Origin: Streptomyces sp. Ncost-T10-10d
GTDB taxonomy: Bacteria; Actinomycetota; Actinomycetes; Streptomycetales; Streptomycetaceae
NCBI RefSeq assembly: GCF_900091955.1
Contig: NZ_FMDF01000051.1
Span: 1-64,000, forward strand
Reading direction: 5' to 3'
Length of the DNA stretch: 64,000 nucleotides
Position numbers and translations under genes: made by a program
The notes under the pieces: model-generated
Seen by the model: the letters and a program-made list of their open reading frames with translations, nothing else
Told to the model about the DNA's origin: nothing
The model's database searches: none
In this document: positions 43,455 through 51,805 of the stretch, piece by piece
Layout of the letters: each line of letters starts with the position of its first letter
How positions within the stretch are numbered: position 1 is the first letter of the stretch

Positions 43455-46379
43455 TTGAGCAGCACCAAGCCGCGTGTCCTCATCGAGGACTGGCTCCCCG
43501 TCGCCGAGCTCAGCATCGAGTCCCGCCGCGAAGCGGCCCCCATCCCGGGCCAGTTTCCGAAACTGAAGGCGCTTCACGTGTGGTGGGCTCGCCGTCCGCT
43601 GGTGGCGTCGGCCGCAGTCGTGTTGGCAGGCCTTCTCCCTGCATGGAACCCGCAGCTGGGCGACGCCTTTCCCGACCATCCGGAGTTGTTGAACCCGGCT
43701 GCCTACAAACTCTGGGTCCTGAAGTTGGTTGGGATCTGGGGTGACCCCATTGCCGCACGTCGGCGGATTGCCGCCGCCACCGAGCGAGGGGAGACGCTGG
43801 GTGCCGCCGCATACGGGTACCGCCCTGCCTTCAAGAACCTACCGGACGCTGGCGACATGGCACTTCTCCACGAGGTACTGCGTCATACCTGGGGTGGCTC
43901 CCTGCCGTTGGTGGCGGACCCAACCGCAGGAGGCGGATCCATCCCCTTCGTTTCAGCTCGGCTCGGGCTTCCTACCGCAGCGAATGATCTCAACGCGGTA
44001 GCCGCTGCCGTTCTGAAGGCCGGGGTCGAGATCCCCGTCTGTTTCGGCCACGAGCTGACGCCTGAGCTCGAAAGGTACGGGCATCGTTGGCGTCGCAGAG
44101 TGGAAGAGCAGCTTGGCAAGTTCTTCGTCTACGAAGAGGGCGAGAAGTACCTTACCTATATCTGGGCGAACGCCGTCCGCTGCCCGCGCACGGGCGGGCT
44201 CGTGCCGCTCATCACTGATCAGTGGCTGGACAAGACCAAGGGCCGCGAGACAGCCGTGCGAATCGTCGTACACGACCAAGACGGCAACCTCCTGAGCGAG
44301 CCCACGTTCGAGATCGCTCGGGGCGACGAGATCGACTTCGACCCCTCTGTCGGTCTGATGACTGGCGGCACCGCCCGCAGTCCTTATGACGACCTCGCGA
44401 TTGATGACGCTTACGTCAAGGCCGAGGCCCAGTCCGGTCGGTTCGAGCAGGTTCTCTACGCGGTCTACTACCGCAAGACCGACCGCACCAAAGGGTATCG
44501 GGAGCCAAGCAGCGAGGACGCGGCTTGCCTCGAACGCGCCAGTGACTACCTCGCAGAGCATCGGGCTGACTGGGAGGCGACCGGCTGTCTCCCGACAGAG
44601 GAGATCACCGAGATCTCGAACTACGACCGCGGCCACCGTATGTACGGGATCACCAAGTGGGCCGAAATGTTTACGGAGCGCCAGCTGGTCGTCCATGCCG
44701 TCTTCGCAGAAGAACTGCAACGTCTCCTGACTGAGGCAGAAGAGGAGCTTGGGCAGGAGAAGACTCGTGCGCTTCTGACGGTGCTCGGAATGATCCAGGC
44801 CAAGGCGCTAAACTACAACTCCCGGCTGTCAACTTGGGATATCGGTAGGCAGAAGACGCGGAGTGTCTTCGAGAAGCACAATTTCACGTTCAGGTGGACC
44901 TTCGTTGAATTCCAGGGCTCGCAGGAACTTCCCTCATTCGTGCTACACCAGGTCCTTGACGCGTACGACCAGTTGGTAACGCTGGTCGGGCATGTGTCGC
45001 CCGATTCTTTGGTTGAGTCTCAAGTCCAAACGCCGGTCATGGTGACCCAGGGGACCGCGGCCAACCTCGGCGGGCTGGCGTCGGGGAGTGTCTCCCACCT
45101 GTGTATGGACCCGCCGTACTACGACAACGTCATGTACGCAGAACTCTCTGACTTCTTCTACGTCTGGGAGAAAGCGACACTCGGCCGCCTGTACCCAGAC
45201 TTCTTCGCCGACACGGAGAGCGACAAGGAGAACGAGGCGATCGCCAACGTCGCGCGTTTCGCCGCGTTCGGGCGACGGAAGAAGCAACTCGCGGATGCCG
45301 ACTACACGGCGAAGATGACTGCAATCTTTGCGGAGTGCAGTCGTGTCCTGCGCGAGGACGGTGTCATGACCGTCATGTTCACACACAAGAAAGCCGAGGC
45401 GTGGGACGCGCTGGGCACCGCCATCATCGACGCAGGCTTCACGATCGAGACGTCCTGGCCGGTAAACACCGAGCCGGCAGCATCGTCCCATCAGAAGAAC
45501 AAGAACGCAGCGAATAGCACCATCATGCTCACCTGCAGGAAGCGCGAGCAGGCTGAGCGCAACGGACCGATCTACCTCGAAGACGTCGAGGCCGAGATCA
45601 GGAGCGCGGCTCGCGCTGCGGTGCTTCGATTCCAGAACGACGGCATCGGCGGGGTCGACCTTCTGCTCTCGACCTATGGGCCGACGCTATCTGTCATCTC
45701 GCGTCACTGGCCCGTGTACTCCTCGACACCGGGCGAGGACGGGCGCGACCAACTTCTTCGGCCCGAGGACGCCCTATCCCTGGCTCGGGAGGAGATCGTT
45801 GACCTTCGCCGGGCGAGGCTCATTGGACAGGGCGCGAAGTCTGACACACTGACCGACTTTGTCCTCCTCGCTTGGGACACCTTCGCGGCCAGGGAGTTCC
45901 CGTACGACACAGCCCGCCTGCTTGCCCTCGCGGTGGGCGGCCTTGATGTGGACAAGCTTGAGCGCGCGAAGATCCTCAAAAAGGGATCTGGCACGGTCAA
46001 GCTTCTGCCCCCCAAAGAGCGAGTGCGGCGTGGTGCCGAGAGGGATCTTCCCGGTGTGCGTCCAGAGGCAGAGTCCTTCGCAAACGTCATCGACGCGGTC
46101 GACACGGCCCTTTATATCGCTGAACACGACGACTGGCCAGCAGCCAAGAGGTTTCTCGACAAGCACGGCTACACCAGCGACGCAGGATTCAACGCCGCAC
46201 TGCAAGGCCTTGCCAACGCGATCCCTCGGACGAAGGTCAAGGGCACGTGGGCTGTGCCCGAGGCGGGTCGCCTCGACACGATGTGCACGCTCTACTTCCC
46301 TGACGTGGTCCTGCCCGAGGCCACTGACCTGGGCAAGCAGGATGACGACAAGCCCGACACGCTCTTCGAAATGGAGTGA
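43455..46379 (+). CDS. DUF1156-type adenine-specific DNA methyltransferase
   Basis: A 974-residue protein starting at TTG after GAAAGGA. The N-terminus has the DUF1156 signature EDWLPVAELSIESRREA and ALHVWWARRPL. The methylase core has a SAM-binding motif DPTAGGGS (155-162), far separated from the catalytic DPPY (552-555, MDPPYYDNVMYAEL), typical of N6-adenine methylases of BREX/DISARM-like and Hma-like systems. A late TVMFTHKKAEAW block completes the fold. It probably marks host DNA to tell self from foreign. Codon choice looks less GC-biased than in the flanking core genes. Its stop overlaps the helicase start. Confidence 0.9.
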   Translation: MSSTKPRVLIEDWLPVAELSIESRREAAPIPGQFPKLKALHVWWARRPLVASAAVVLAGLLPAWNPQLGDAFPDHPELLNPAAYKLWVLKLVGIWGDPIAARRRIAAATERGETLGAAAYGYRPAFKNLPDAGDMALLHEVLRHTWGGSLPLVADPTAGGGSIPFVSARLGLPTAANDLNAVAAAVLKAGVEIPVCFGHELTPELERYGHRWRRRVEEQLGKFFVYEEGEKYLTYIWANAVRCPRTGGLVPLITDQWLDKTKGRETAVRIVVHDQDGNLLSEPTFEIARGDEIDFDPSVGLMTGGTARSPYDDLAIDDAYVKAEAQSGRFEQVLYAVYYRKTDRTKGYREPSSEDAACLERASDYLAEHRADWEATGCLPTEEITEISNYDRGHRMYGITKWAEMFTERQLVVHAVFAEELQRLLTEAEEELGQEKTRALLTVLGMIQAKALNYNSRLSTWDIGRQKTRSVFEKHNFTFRWTFVEFQGSQELPSFVLHQVLDAYDQLVTLVGHVSPDSLVESQVQTPVMVTQGTAANLGGLASGSVSHLCMDPPYYDNVMYAELSDFFYVWEKATLGRLYPDFFADTESDKENEAIANVARFAAFGRRKKQLADADYTAKMTAIFAECSRVLREDGVMTVMFTHKKAEAWDALGTAIIDAGFTIETSWPVNTEPAASSHQKNKNAANSTIMLTCRKREQAERNGPIYLEDVEAEIRSAARAAVLRFQNDGIGGVDLLLSTYGPTLSVISRHWPVYSSTPGEDGRDQLLRPEDALSLAREEIVDLRRARLIGQGAKSDTLTDFVLLAWDTFAAREFPYDTARLLALAVGGLDVDKLERAKILKKGSGTVKLLPPKERVRRGAERDLPGVRPEAESFANVIDAVDTALYIAEHDDWPAAKRFLDKHGYTSDAGFNAALQGLANAIPRTKVKGTWAVPEAGRLDTMCTLYFPDVVLPEATDLGKQDDDKPDTLFEME

Positions 46380-49300
46380 GGTTGTCCCAGCAGGACGACG
46401 CCCTGTTCCCCGGTGCCGCCGCCAAGCCAGGGGCACCGGCGCGGGATGGTCTCTTCGACCACGACCCTGCCACGGCCGAGGACTCGTTCCGCAGCGTGAC
46501 GCTGAAGGCTATGTACTCGCCAGACGATGCACCGTTTGAGATGTTCTACGAGCCGCTGCTTTCCAGGGCCGTTACCTACGACCGTGCAGTCGGCTACTGG
46601 TCCGGGGCAGAGCTGCAGTTCGCCGCGCAGGGTACGGCGTACTTCATCGCCGGTGGCGGCGTGATGAGACTCATCGTCGGTGCCCAACTCGGGAAGAAGG
46701 ACGTCGACGCGGTGCTCTCCGGCACTCCGCTCGACGATGTCGTCGCCGAGCGACTACTGGCTGACCCTGGCCTGGAGGGCACGAAGATCGTGCAGAGCGA
46801 GTACCTCAGCGTGCTCGCCTGGATGGTCGCCAACAGCCGGCTCCACATCCGGGTCGGCGTCCCGGTCGACAAGCACGGCCACCTGCTCACCCACCATGAG
46901 TCTGGCCGCTACTTCCACACCAAGTACGGCGTCTTCACAGACCGCTACGGCCACAAGGTCGCGTTCAGCGGCTCCAACAACGCCTCGGTCACTGCATGGG
47001 TGAAGAACCACGAGACCTTTGACGCCTACCGCTCCTGGCGTACCGAGTCCTGGGAGGACTACGGCGCGTCCAAGGAGCACGCCTTCGATCGGCACTGGCG
47101 TGCCAACCCCGACCAGGGTTGGGCGATCATTGACCTGCCCACCGCCGTCCGGGAACACCTGATAGAGCACGCTCCCGACGCTCTGCCGTTCCCCTTCGAC
47201 ACGCTCGTACCGCAGCCGAGGCGCGAGGAGGCCAATCACGAGGCACCGCCTGTCGACGCGGACGTCGATATCCAGGCAGCATGGGGCGAGCTGGTCGCCC
47301 TCCGGGACGCACCGAAGCAGTCGGCGTGGACCGGCGTGGGCACGGCCTGGGCTCAGCCGCTGCCGCACCAGGCGGAGCTGATCCACCGGGTGGTGTCGAC
47401 GTACCCGCGCGGCTATCTCTTCGCCGACGAGGTCGGTCTCGGCAAGACCATCGAAGCAGGCATGGTGCTACGTGAGCTCTTCACCTCCGGCCGGGCGAAG
47501 AAGGCGCTGCTGCTGGTGCCTGCCTCGGTGATGAAGCAGTGGCAGGAAGAGCTCCACGAGAAGACGAACCTCGACGTCGCCCGCTACGACAAGGGCGGCT
47601 TCATCGATCGGTTCGACCAGCCCATCCCGACCGACCCGAAGGTGAACCCGTGGTCGGCCTTCCCAGTCGTGCTCGCCTCCTCCCACCTCGCTCGCCGCCG
47701 CACCCGCCGTACCGAGATCCTCGACGCCGGACCGTGGGATGTCGTCCTCGTCGACGAGGCCCACCACGCCCGCCGACGTGGCTCCAAGGCGACAGACACA
47801 CCCAACTCCTTGCTCGCGCTGCTCCAGGAGATGAAAAGGCGTGACCTGTGGAGGGCGCTCTACCTTGCTTCGGCGACCCCGATGCAGATGCACCCCCACG
47901 AGGCCTGGGACCTCATCGAACTCCTTGGGCTGCCGGGCAAATGGGGTAGGCAGGCGTTCTTCTTCACGCAATACTTCACCCACCTTGTTGACCCGCCCGA
48001 GAGGCGCGACTGGAAGCTCATCTGCGGCATGCTGGAGGACTATTTCTCCGACCAGCTTGCCGAGCACGACTACGAGCTGGAGCAGCAGGTCAACGACGCA
48101 CTTGGGTGGGCCGACGCGTGGACGGTGACCGGGATGGCCAGCAACCCACCCTCGCCTGATCTCAGGGCACAGTTCCCCAACGCCACCTCCGAGTGGATGG
48201 ATAAGTGGGCTCGCCGCCACACCCCGATACGCGATCGGGTCTTCCGTAACACTCGCAAGACCATGCGGGCCTACCAGGCGGCCAGCATCATCCCGGCTTC
48301 GGTCGTCATCCCGTACCGGCACGTCACCGATGAGTTCATCCCTCTGGCGCCGAACGAGCGGAAGCTGTATGACCGCATCGAGGAATACATCCGCCGCCAC
48401 TACAACGCCTACAAGTCTGACAAGGCCACCAAAGCCCTCGGCTTCATCATGACCGTCTACCGGCGCCGGCTGACCTCCTCCTTCCAAGCGATCAAGCAGT
48501 CCCTGCAACGCCGCCTCGACGTACTCGAGCAGGGCAAGAGCCTCGGCGATCTTCTCACCGACGACGACGGCGTCGACCTGGAGAACTCCCTCTTCGACCC
48601 CGAGACCCTCGACGTCCGCGCCGACCGCCTCAAGGAGGAGATCGGCGAGCTCCGCTCCTTCCTCAACGACCTCGGCGATATCACTGGCGAGGACACCAAG
48701 GCCCAGCAGCTCGTCAAGGACCTGGTCGAGTCGTTCAAAACGTACGACTCCGCAGTGGTCTTCACTCAGTACGCCGACACCATGGACTACGTCCGCGAGC
48801 GCCTCCTGGCCGCTGGCTACTACAAGCTCGGCTGCTACTCCGGCCGCGGCGGCGAGATCTACGATCCCGTAGCAGGGAAGTGGACCCCGGTCACCAAGGC
48901 CGAGATCAAGGCCCGATTCCGCAACGGCGATATCGAGGTCTTGATCGGCACCGACTCGATGAGCGAGGGCCTCAACCTGCAGACGTCGGGCCGCCTCATC
49001 AACTACGACATGCCCTGGAACCTGATGCGTGTCGAGCAGCGCATCGGCCGTATCGACCGCATCGGCGCCACCTACAAACACCTCCAGATCAGCAACTATT
49101 TCTACCAAGACACCGTCGAGGAGCAGGTCTATAGGGGCATCAAGGAGGACTACGACGACTTCACCAACATCCTCGGCGGCGCTGCCCCCGTCCTCGGCAC
49201 TGTCGAGAAGGTCATCGAAGACCTCGTCCTCACCGCGAACCTCAGCGACGAAGTCATCGCCAGCGAGATCGCCGGCATCCGAACCCAGATCGACGACATC

Positions 49301-49690
49301 AACAACCAGCCTGTCAGCACCGACAACCTCGGAACCCCCGACGACGACATCACCATCAAGACCCCGCCGGACCTGACCGGAGACATCACTCCGTCAGACC
49401 TCGCCACAAGGCTCACGAACAACCTCCTCTCAGGCCGCTGGCTGACCCCAGACGACGGACGTCCTGGTCTCTACAGCCTCTTCCTTCCGCGTGACGGCGC
49501 CCGTGTGTCCTTCGGACGTTCCGGCGGCGCGACGTCCGCCAAGAGCTACTTGGGTCAGCCGTCCACGGCCTCAGTCCCCGTGACATTCGACCGCGACATC
49601 TGGGACACCAGCAGTGACAGCGACCTCGTCTTCCTGACCTACGGGTCACCCGAGCTGGGCTCCCTCTTACCCGCCGAACCCGGTGAGTGA
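46376..49690 (+). CDS. PLD-SNF2 helicase fusion of the defence-like operon
   Basis: A 1104-residue two-part protein. The N-terminal phospholipase-D-like nuclease domain (~45-215) has one HxK motif (H181, K183) followed by FSGSNN. The SF2/SNF2 helicase has Walker A DEVGLGKT (351-358), DEAH (460-463), SATPMQ, and motif VI near EQRIGRIDRIG. A short C-terminal tail follows. Start is GTG overlapping the methylase stop; a TTG two codons later is possible. The fusion joins DNA translocation to a putative phosphodiesterase, so it is the likely effector against unmodified DNA. No terminator stronger than a 5-bp hairpin follows. Confidence 0.9.
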   Translation: MRLSQQDDALFPGAAAKPGAPARDGLFDHDPATAEDSFRSVTLKAMYSPDDAPFEMFYEPLLSRAVTYDRAVGYWSGAELQFAAQGTAYFIAGGGVMRLIVGAQLGKKDVDAVLSGTPLDDVVAERLLADPGLEGTKIVQSEYLSVLAWMVANSRLHIRVGVPVDKHGHLLTHHESGRYFHTKYGVFTDRYGHKVAFSGSNNASVTAWVKNHETFDAYRSWRTESWEDYGASKEHAFDRHWRANPDQGWAIIDLPTAVREHLIEHAPDALPFPFDTLVPQPRREEANHEAPPVDADVDIQAAWGELVALRDAPKQSAWTGVGTAWAQPLPHQAELIHRVVSTYPRGYLFADEVGLGKTIEAGMVLRELFTSGRAKKALLLVPASVMKQWQEELHEKTNLDVARYDKGGFIDRFDQPIPTDPKVNPWSAFPVVLASSHLARRRTRRTEILDAGPWDVVLVDEAHHARRRGSKATDTPNSLLALLQEMKRRDLWRALYLASATPMQMHPHEAWDLIELLGLPGKWGRQAFFFTQYFTHLVDPPERRDWKLICGMLEDYFSDQLAEHDYELEQQVNDALGWADAWTVTGMASNPPSPDLRAQFPNATSEWMDKWARRHTPIRDRVFRNTRKTMRAYQAASIIPASVVIPYRHVTDEFIPLAPNERKLYDRIEEYIRRHYNAYKSDKATKALGFIMTVYRRRLTSSFQAIKQSLQRRLDVLEQGKSLGDLLTDDDGVDLENSLFDPETLDVRADRLKEEIGELRSFLNDLGDITGEDTKAQQLVKDLVESFKTYDSAVVFTQYADTMDYVRERLLAAGYYKLGCYSGRGGEIYDPVAGKWTPVTKAEIKARFRNGDIEVLIGTDSMSEGLNLQTSGRLINYDMPWNLMRVEQRIGRIDRIGATYKHLQISNYFYQDTVEEQVYRGIKEDYDDFTNILGGAAPVLGTVEKVIEDLVLTANLSDEVIASEIAGIRTQIDDINNQPVSTDNLGTPDDDITIKTPPDLTGDITPSDLATRLTNNLLSGRWLTPDDGRPGLYSLFLPRDGARVSFGRSGGATSAKSYLGQPSTASVPVTFDRDIWDTSSDSDLVFLTYGSPELGSLLPAEPGE

Positions 49691-49775
49691 CCGATAGGGA
49701 GGTGGCTCCCTTGGCACCGAGACCTGGATGACGGGCGCGGCTTGCTGTCCGCACGGCACGGTCGCCGCGGAGTGG

Positions 49776-49923
49776 GGTGGTCCCTCGTCGGCCGGGCAGC
49801 TTTGCCGCACTCGGGTTCTTCGAGGGGCGCCAAGGCTCACACCGTGACCCTTCGGGCTTGGCCTTGGCGCCCCTCGAAGAACCCGGATACGCACTCCGGG
49901 TGGCCGACCGACGAGGGACCACC
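49776..49923. repeat. 148-bp imperfect palindromic repeat element
   Basis: An outer arm pair of 16 bp (49776-49791 with 49908-49923) and an inner perfect 25-bp pair (49812-49836 with 49861-49885) enclose a 24-nt loop, with internal mismatched bulges of ~20 nt. The whole folds into one very long hairpin between the helicase gene and the tRNA-Arg terminator. I believe similar 'TTCTTCGAGGGGCGCCAAGG' hairpins occur elsewhere in Streptomyces genomes, so it is probably a dispersed repeat, also able to block read-through. Confidence 0.75.
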
Positions 49924-49943
49924 ACCAGCGGCGCTACATACGC

Positions 49944-49985
49944 GAAGACCCCGGCCTCAGCGTTTCCGCTGGTGACGGGGTCTTC
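49944..49985 (-). terminator. Terminator of tRNA-Arg(CCG)
   Basis: Nine-base arms GAAGACCCC (49944-49952) and GGGGTCTTC (49977-49985) with an inner CAGC/GCTG stem lie 17 nt past the tRNA 3' end. The same structure is duplicated at 31731-31772. Confidence 0.75.
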
Positions 49986-50002
49986 AAGCACTTCAATCGA
50001 AG

Positions 50003-50074
50003 TGCCCTCGGCAGGATTCGAACCTGCGCACACGGCTCCGGAGGCCGATGCTCTATCCCCTGAGCTACGAGGGC
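50003..50074 (-). tRNA. tRNA-Arg, anticodon CCG
   Basis: A complete 72-nt cloverleaf on the minus strand. The acceptor stem is GCCCTCG/CGAGGGC with discriminator A. The D-arm is GCTC/GAGC and the T-arm GCAGG-TTCGAAT-CCTGC. The anticodon loop CTCCGGA has anticodon CCG at 50041-50039. One T-T mismatch closes the anticodon stem. CCA is not encoded. Its 3' half is the presumed integration target of the neighbouring island. Confidence 0.95.
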
Positions 50075-50104
50075 GTATCGCTGTGGTGCTCGGCGACGGG
50101 TGAA

Positions 50105-50135
50105 ACACTACCAGCTTCCGCGGGGTGTCCGTGAA
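50105..50135 (-). promoter_or_regulatory. Candidate tRNA-Arg promoter
   Basis: On the minus strand TTCACG (50135-50130), a 19-bp spacer and TAGTGT (50110-50105) stand 31 bp before the tRNA 5' end. The -10 is a good Streptomyces vegetative match; the -35 and spacing are poorer. Confidence 0.4.
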
Positions 50136-50293
50136 CAGGTATTTCCGGGCTGTCGGAGGCGGCGGTACAGGCCGCGCAGAGGGGGCGTAGGGGTGGTCCT
50201 GGGTGTATCCGGCCACCCCCTCGCACCACTCGTCCGGGGTCGGAAATGGGCAAAACCCGGACGCAGCCCCTACACCCCGCCTACTCTCGGAGT

Positions 50294-50728
50294 GTGTCAG
50301 GCGCTTGTGGCCGCGTGCTTGTTGTCGACGACAACAAGGTCATCCGGCAGTTGATCAGGGTCAATCTTGAGCTTGAGGGCTTCGAGGTCGTGACCGCGGC
50401 CGATGGTGTCGAGTGTCTGGATCTGGTGCATCGGGTCTGTCCCGATGTGATCACGCTCGATGTCGTCATGCCCCGGCTGGACGGTCTGCAGACCGCCACC
50501 AGATTGCGCTCCGATCCGCGGACCAGACATCTCCCCGTGGCGGTCATCAGTGCGTGTACGCCGTACGAGGTGGACAGCGGGGTCGCTGCAGGCGTCGATG
50601 CGTTCCTGGCGAAGCCCTTCGAGCCGAGCGAGCTGGTACGGCTCGTACGGCAGTTGACGGACAGGGGGGACCCGCCGTCGGTCGACGGCAGACACGGTGC
50701 CGGGAGGGCGGAGAGCGCCGCAGGGTGA
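50294..50728 (+). CDS. Stand-alone response-regulator receiver protein
   Basis: A 144-residue single receiver domain. The acidic pocket VVDDN, phosphoacceptor Asp in ITLDVVMPRLDGL, Ser/Thr switch ISA, and Lys in FLAKPFEPSEL are all present. There is no output domain beyond a short polar tail, so it acts by protein contact, like CheY or Spo0F. The GTG at 50294 is plausible, with GGAG close upstream. It is divergent from the tRNA and 55 bp upstream of nrtL. No kinase is adjacent. It could serve the orphan kinase at 15008-16375, but nothing in the sequence shows this. Confidence 0.88.
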   Translation: MSGACGRVLVVDDNKVIRQLIRVNLELEGFEVVTAADGVECLDLVHRVCPDVITLDVVMPRLDGLQTATRLRSDPRTRHLPVAVISACTPYEVDSGVAAGVDAFLAKPFEPSELVRLVRQLTDRGDPPSVDGRHGAGRAESAAG

Positions 50729-50783
50729 CCGCATGGCGAAACCGGGTCGCAGTGTGCCCCCCTTTCTCCCATACGCTTGTCCT

Positions 50784-51779
50784 GTGACCCCCGCCGATCT
50801 CTCCAGGACCGTGCTGCACGCCGTGCGCCGCGCGGTCGACGAGGACGCCTTGCGCGCGCCCGTGCCCGCGCGCGTGCGGGTGGAGCGGACAAGGCCGGGC
50901 GGGCGCGGGGACTACGCCACTGCCGTCGCCCTCCAGCTGGCCGGGCCCGCCGCGCTGCCGGCCAGGGAAGTGGCCGAGATTCTTCGGGAGCGGATGCAGG
51001 GGGCGCCGGGGATCGGTGGTGTCGAGGTCACCGGGCCCGGGTTCCTGAACTTCACCCTGGACGGTGACGACGGCCTGGCCGCCGTTGTCGGCGCCATCGA
51101 GGCGCGCGGTTCCGAGTACGGTCACGGGAACGCCCTCGTCGGCGTCAGGGCCTCGTTCGCACCCGTCGACGAGCTGCGCGCGCGTGTCGTCACCGGGGCC
51201 GTCGAGCAGCTGCTCCGGTCTCAGGGGGCGGAAGTCGGGGCGCGGGCGGCCGACGGGGAGGCGCTGCATGTGGTGCCCGTGCCCGCCGCGGACCGCGATC
51301 TCTTCGCACGGCTCGGGAGCGACGCCGCGCGCTGGGCACTGCTGCGGGCCGCCCCGCACGACCACGCCCGGTGCACAGGGAGCGATGAGCTCCTCGTACA
51401 GCAGGAAAGCAATCCGTTGTTCCGGGTGCGGTACGCGTACGCCCGGACCAGGGCCCTGAGCCGGAACGCTCAGCAGCTCGGGTTCCGTGGCGCCTACGAG
51501 GAGAGTGTGGACGCGCCCGTGCTCGGTGCACTGCTCGCCGACCATCCCGGTGTGCTCGCCGCCGCCGCCCGCCACCGTGAGCCCGACCGGCTCGCCCGGC
51601 AGCTGGAAGCGGTCGCGCAGGCCTTCTTCGACTTCCACGACGGCGCCGCTCCGCTCCCCGTCGGTGACGAGAAACCCTCGGCCGCCCACCGCTCCCGGCT
51701 CGCCCTTGCCGAAGCCGCCGGGACGGTGCTGGCAGGCGGCCTGTCCCTGCTCGGCATCAGCGCACCCGAAGTCCTCTGA
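50784..51779 (+). CDS. ArgS-related anticodon-binding protein (NrtL-like)
   Basis: A 331-residue paralog of arginyl-tRNA synthetase reduced to an N-terminal additional domain-like part (~1-95, [20 protein letters not shown] ... GPGFLNFTL) and the C-terminal helical anticodon-binding domain ([15 protein letters not shown] ... [10 protein letters not shown], including the terminal leucine typical of ArgRS). The catalytic HIGH/KMSK core is missing. It cannot charge tRNA; a tRNA-Arg-linked regulatory role is possible. It sits just upstream of lysA. In many actinomycetes a true argS stands in this position. GTG at 50784. Confidence 0.85.
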   Translation: MTPADLSRTVLHAVRRAVDEDALRAPVPARVRVERTRPGGRGDYATAVALQLAGPAALPAREVAEILRERMQGAPGIGGVEVTGPGFLNFTLDGDDGLAAVVGAIEARGSEYGHGNALVGVRASFAPVDELRARVVTGAVEQLLRSQGAEVGARAADGEALHVVPVPAADRDLFARLGSDAARWALLRAAPHDHARCTGSDELLVQQESNPLFRVRYAYARTRALSRNAQQLGFRGAYEESVDAPVLGALLADHPGVLAAAARHREPDRLARQLEAVAQAFFDFHDGAAPLPVGDEKPSAAHRSRLALAEAAGTVLAGGLSLLGISAPEVL

Positions 51780-51805
51780 GAGACCCGAGAGAGCAGAGCA
51801 GCACG

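Noticed and set aside
39686..49690. BREX or DISARM system
   Set aside because: No PglZ, BrxC/BrxA, DrmB or separate DrmC homolog is seen; the DUF499-DUF1156-PLD/helicase set fits a different class.
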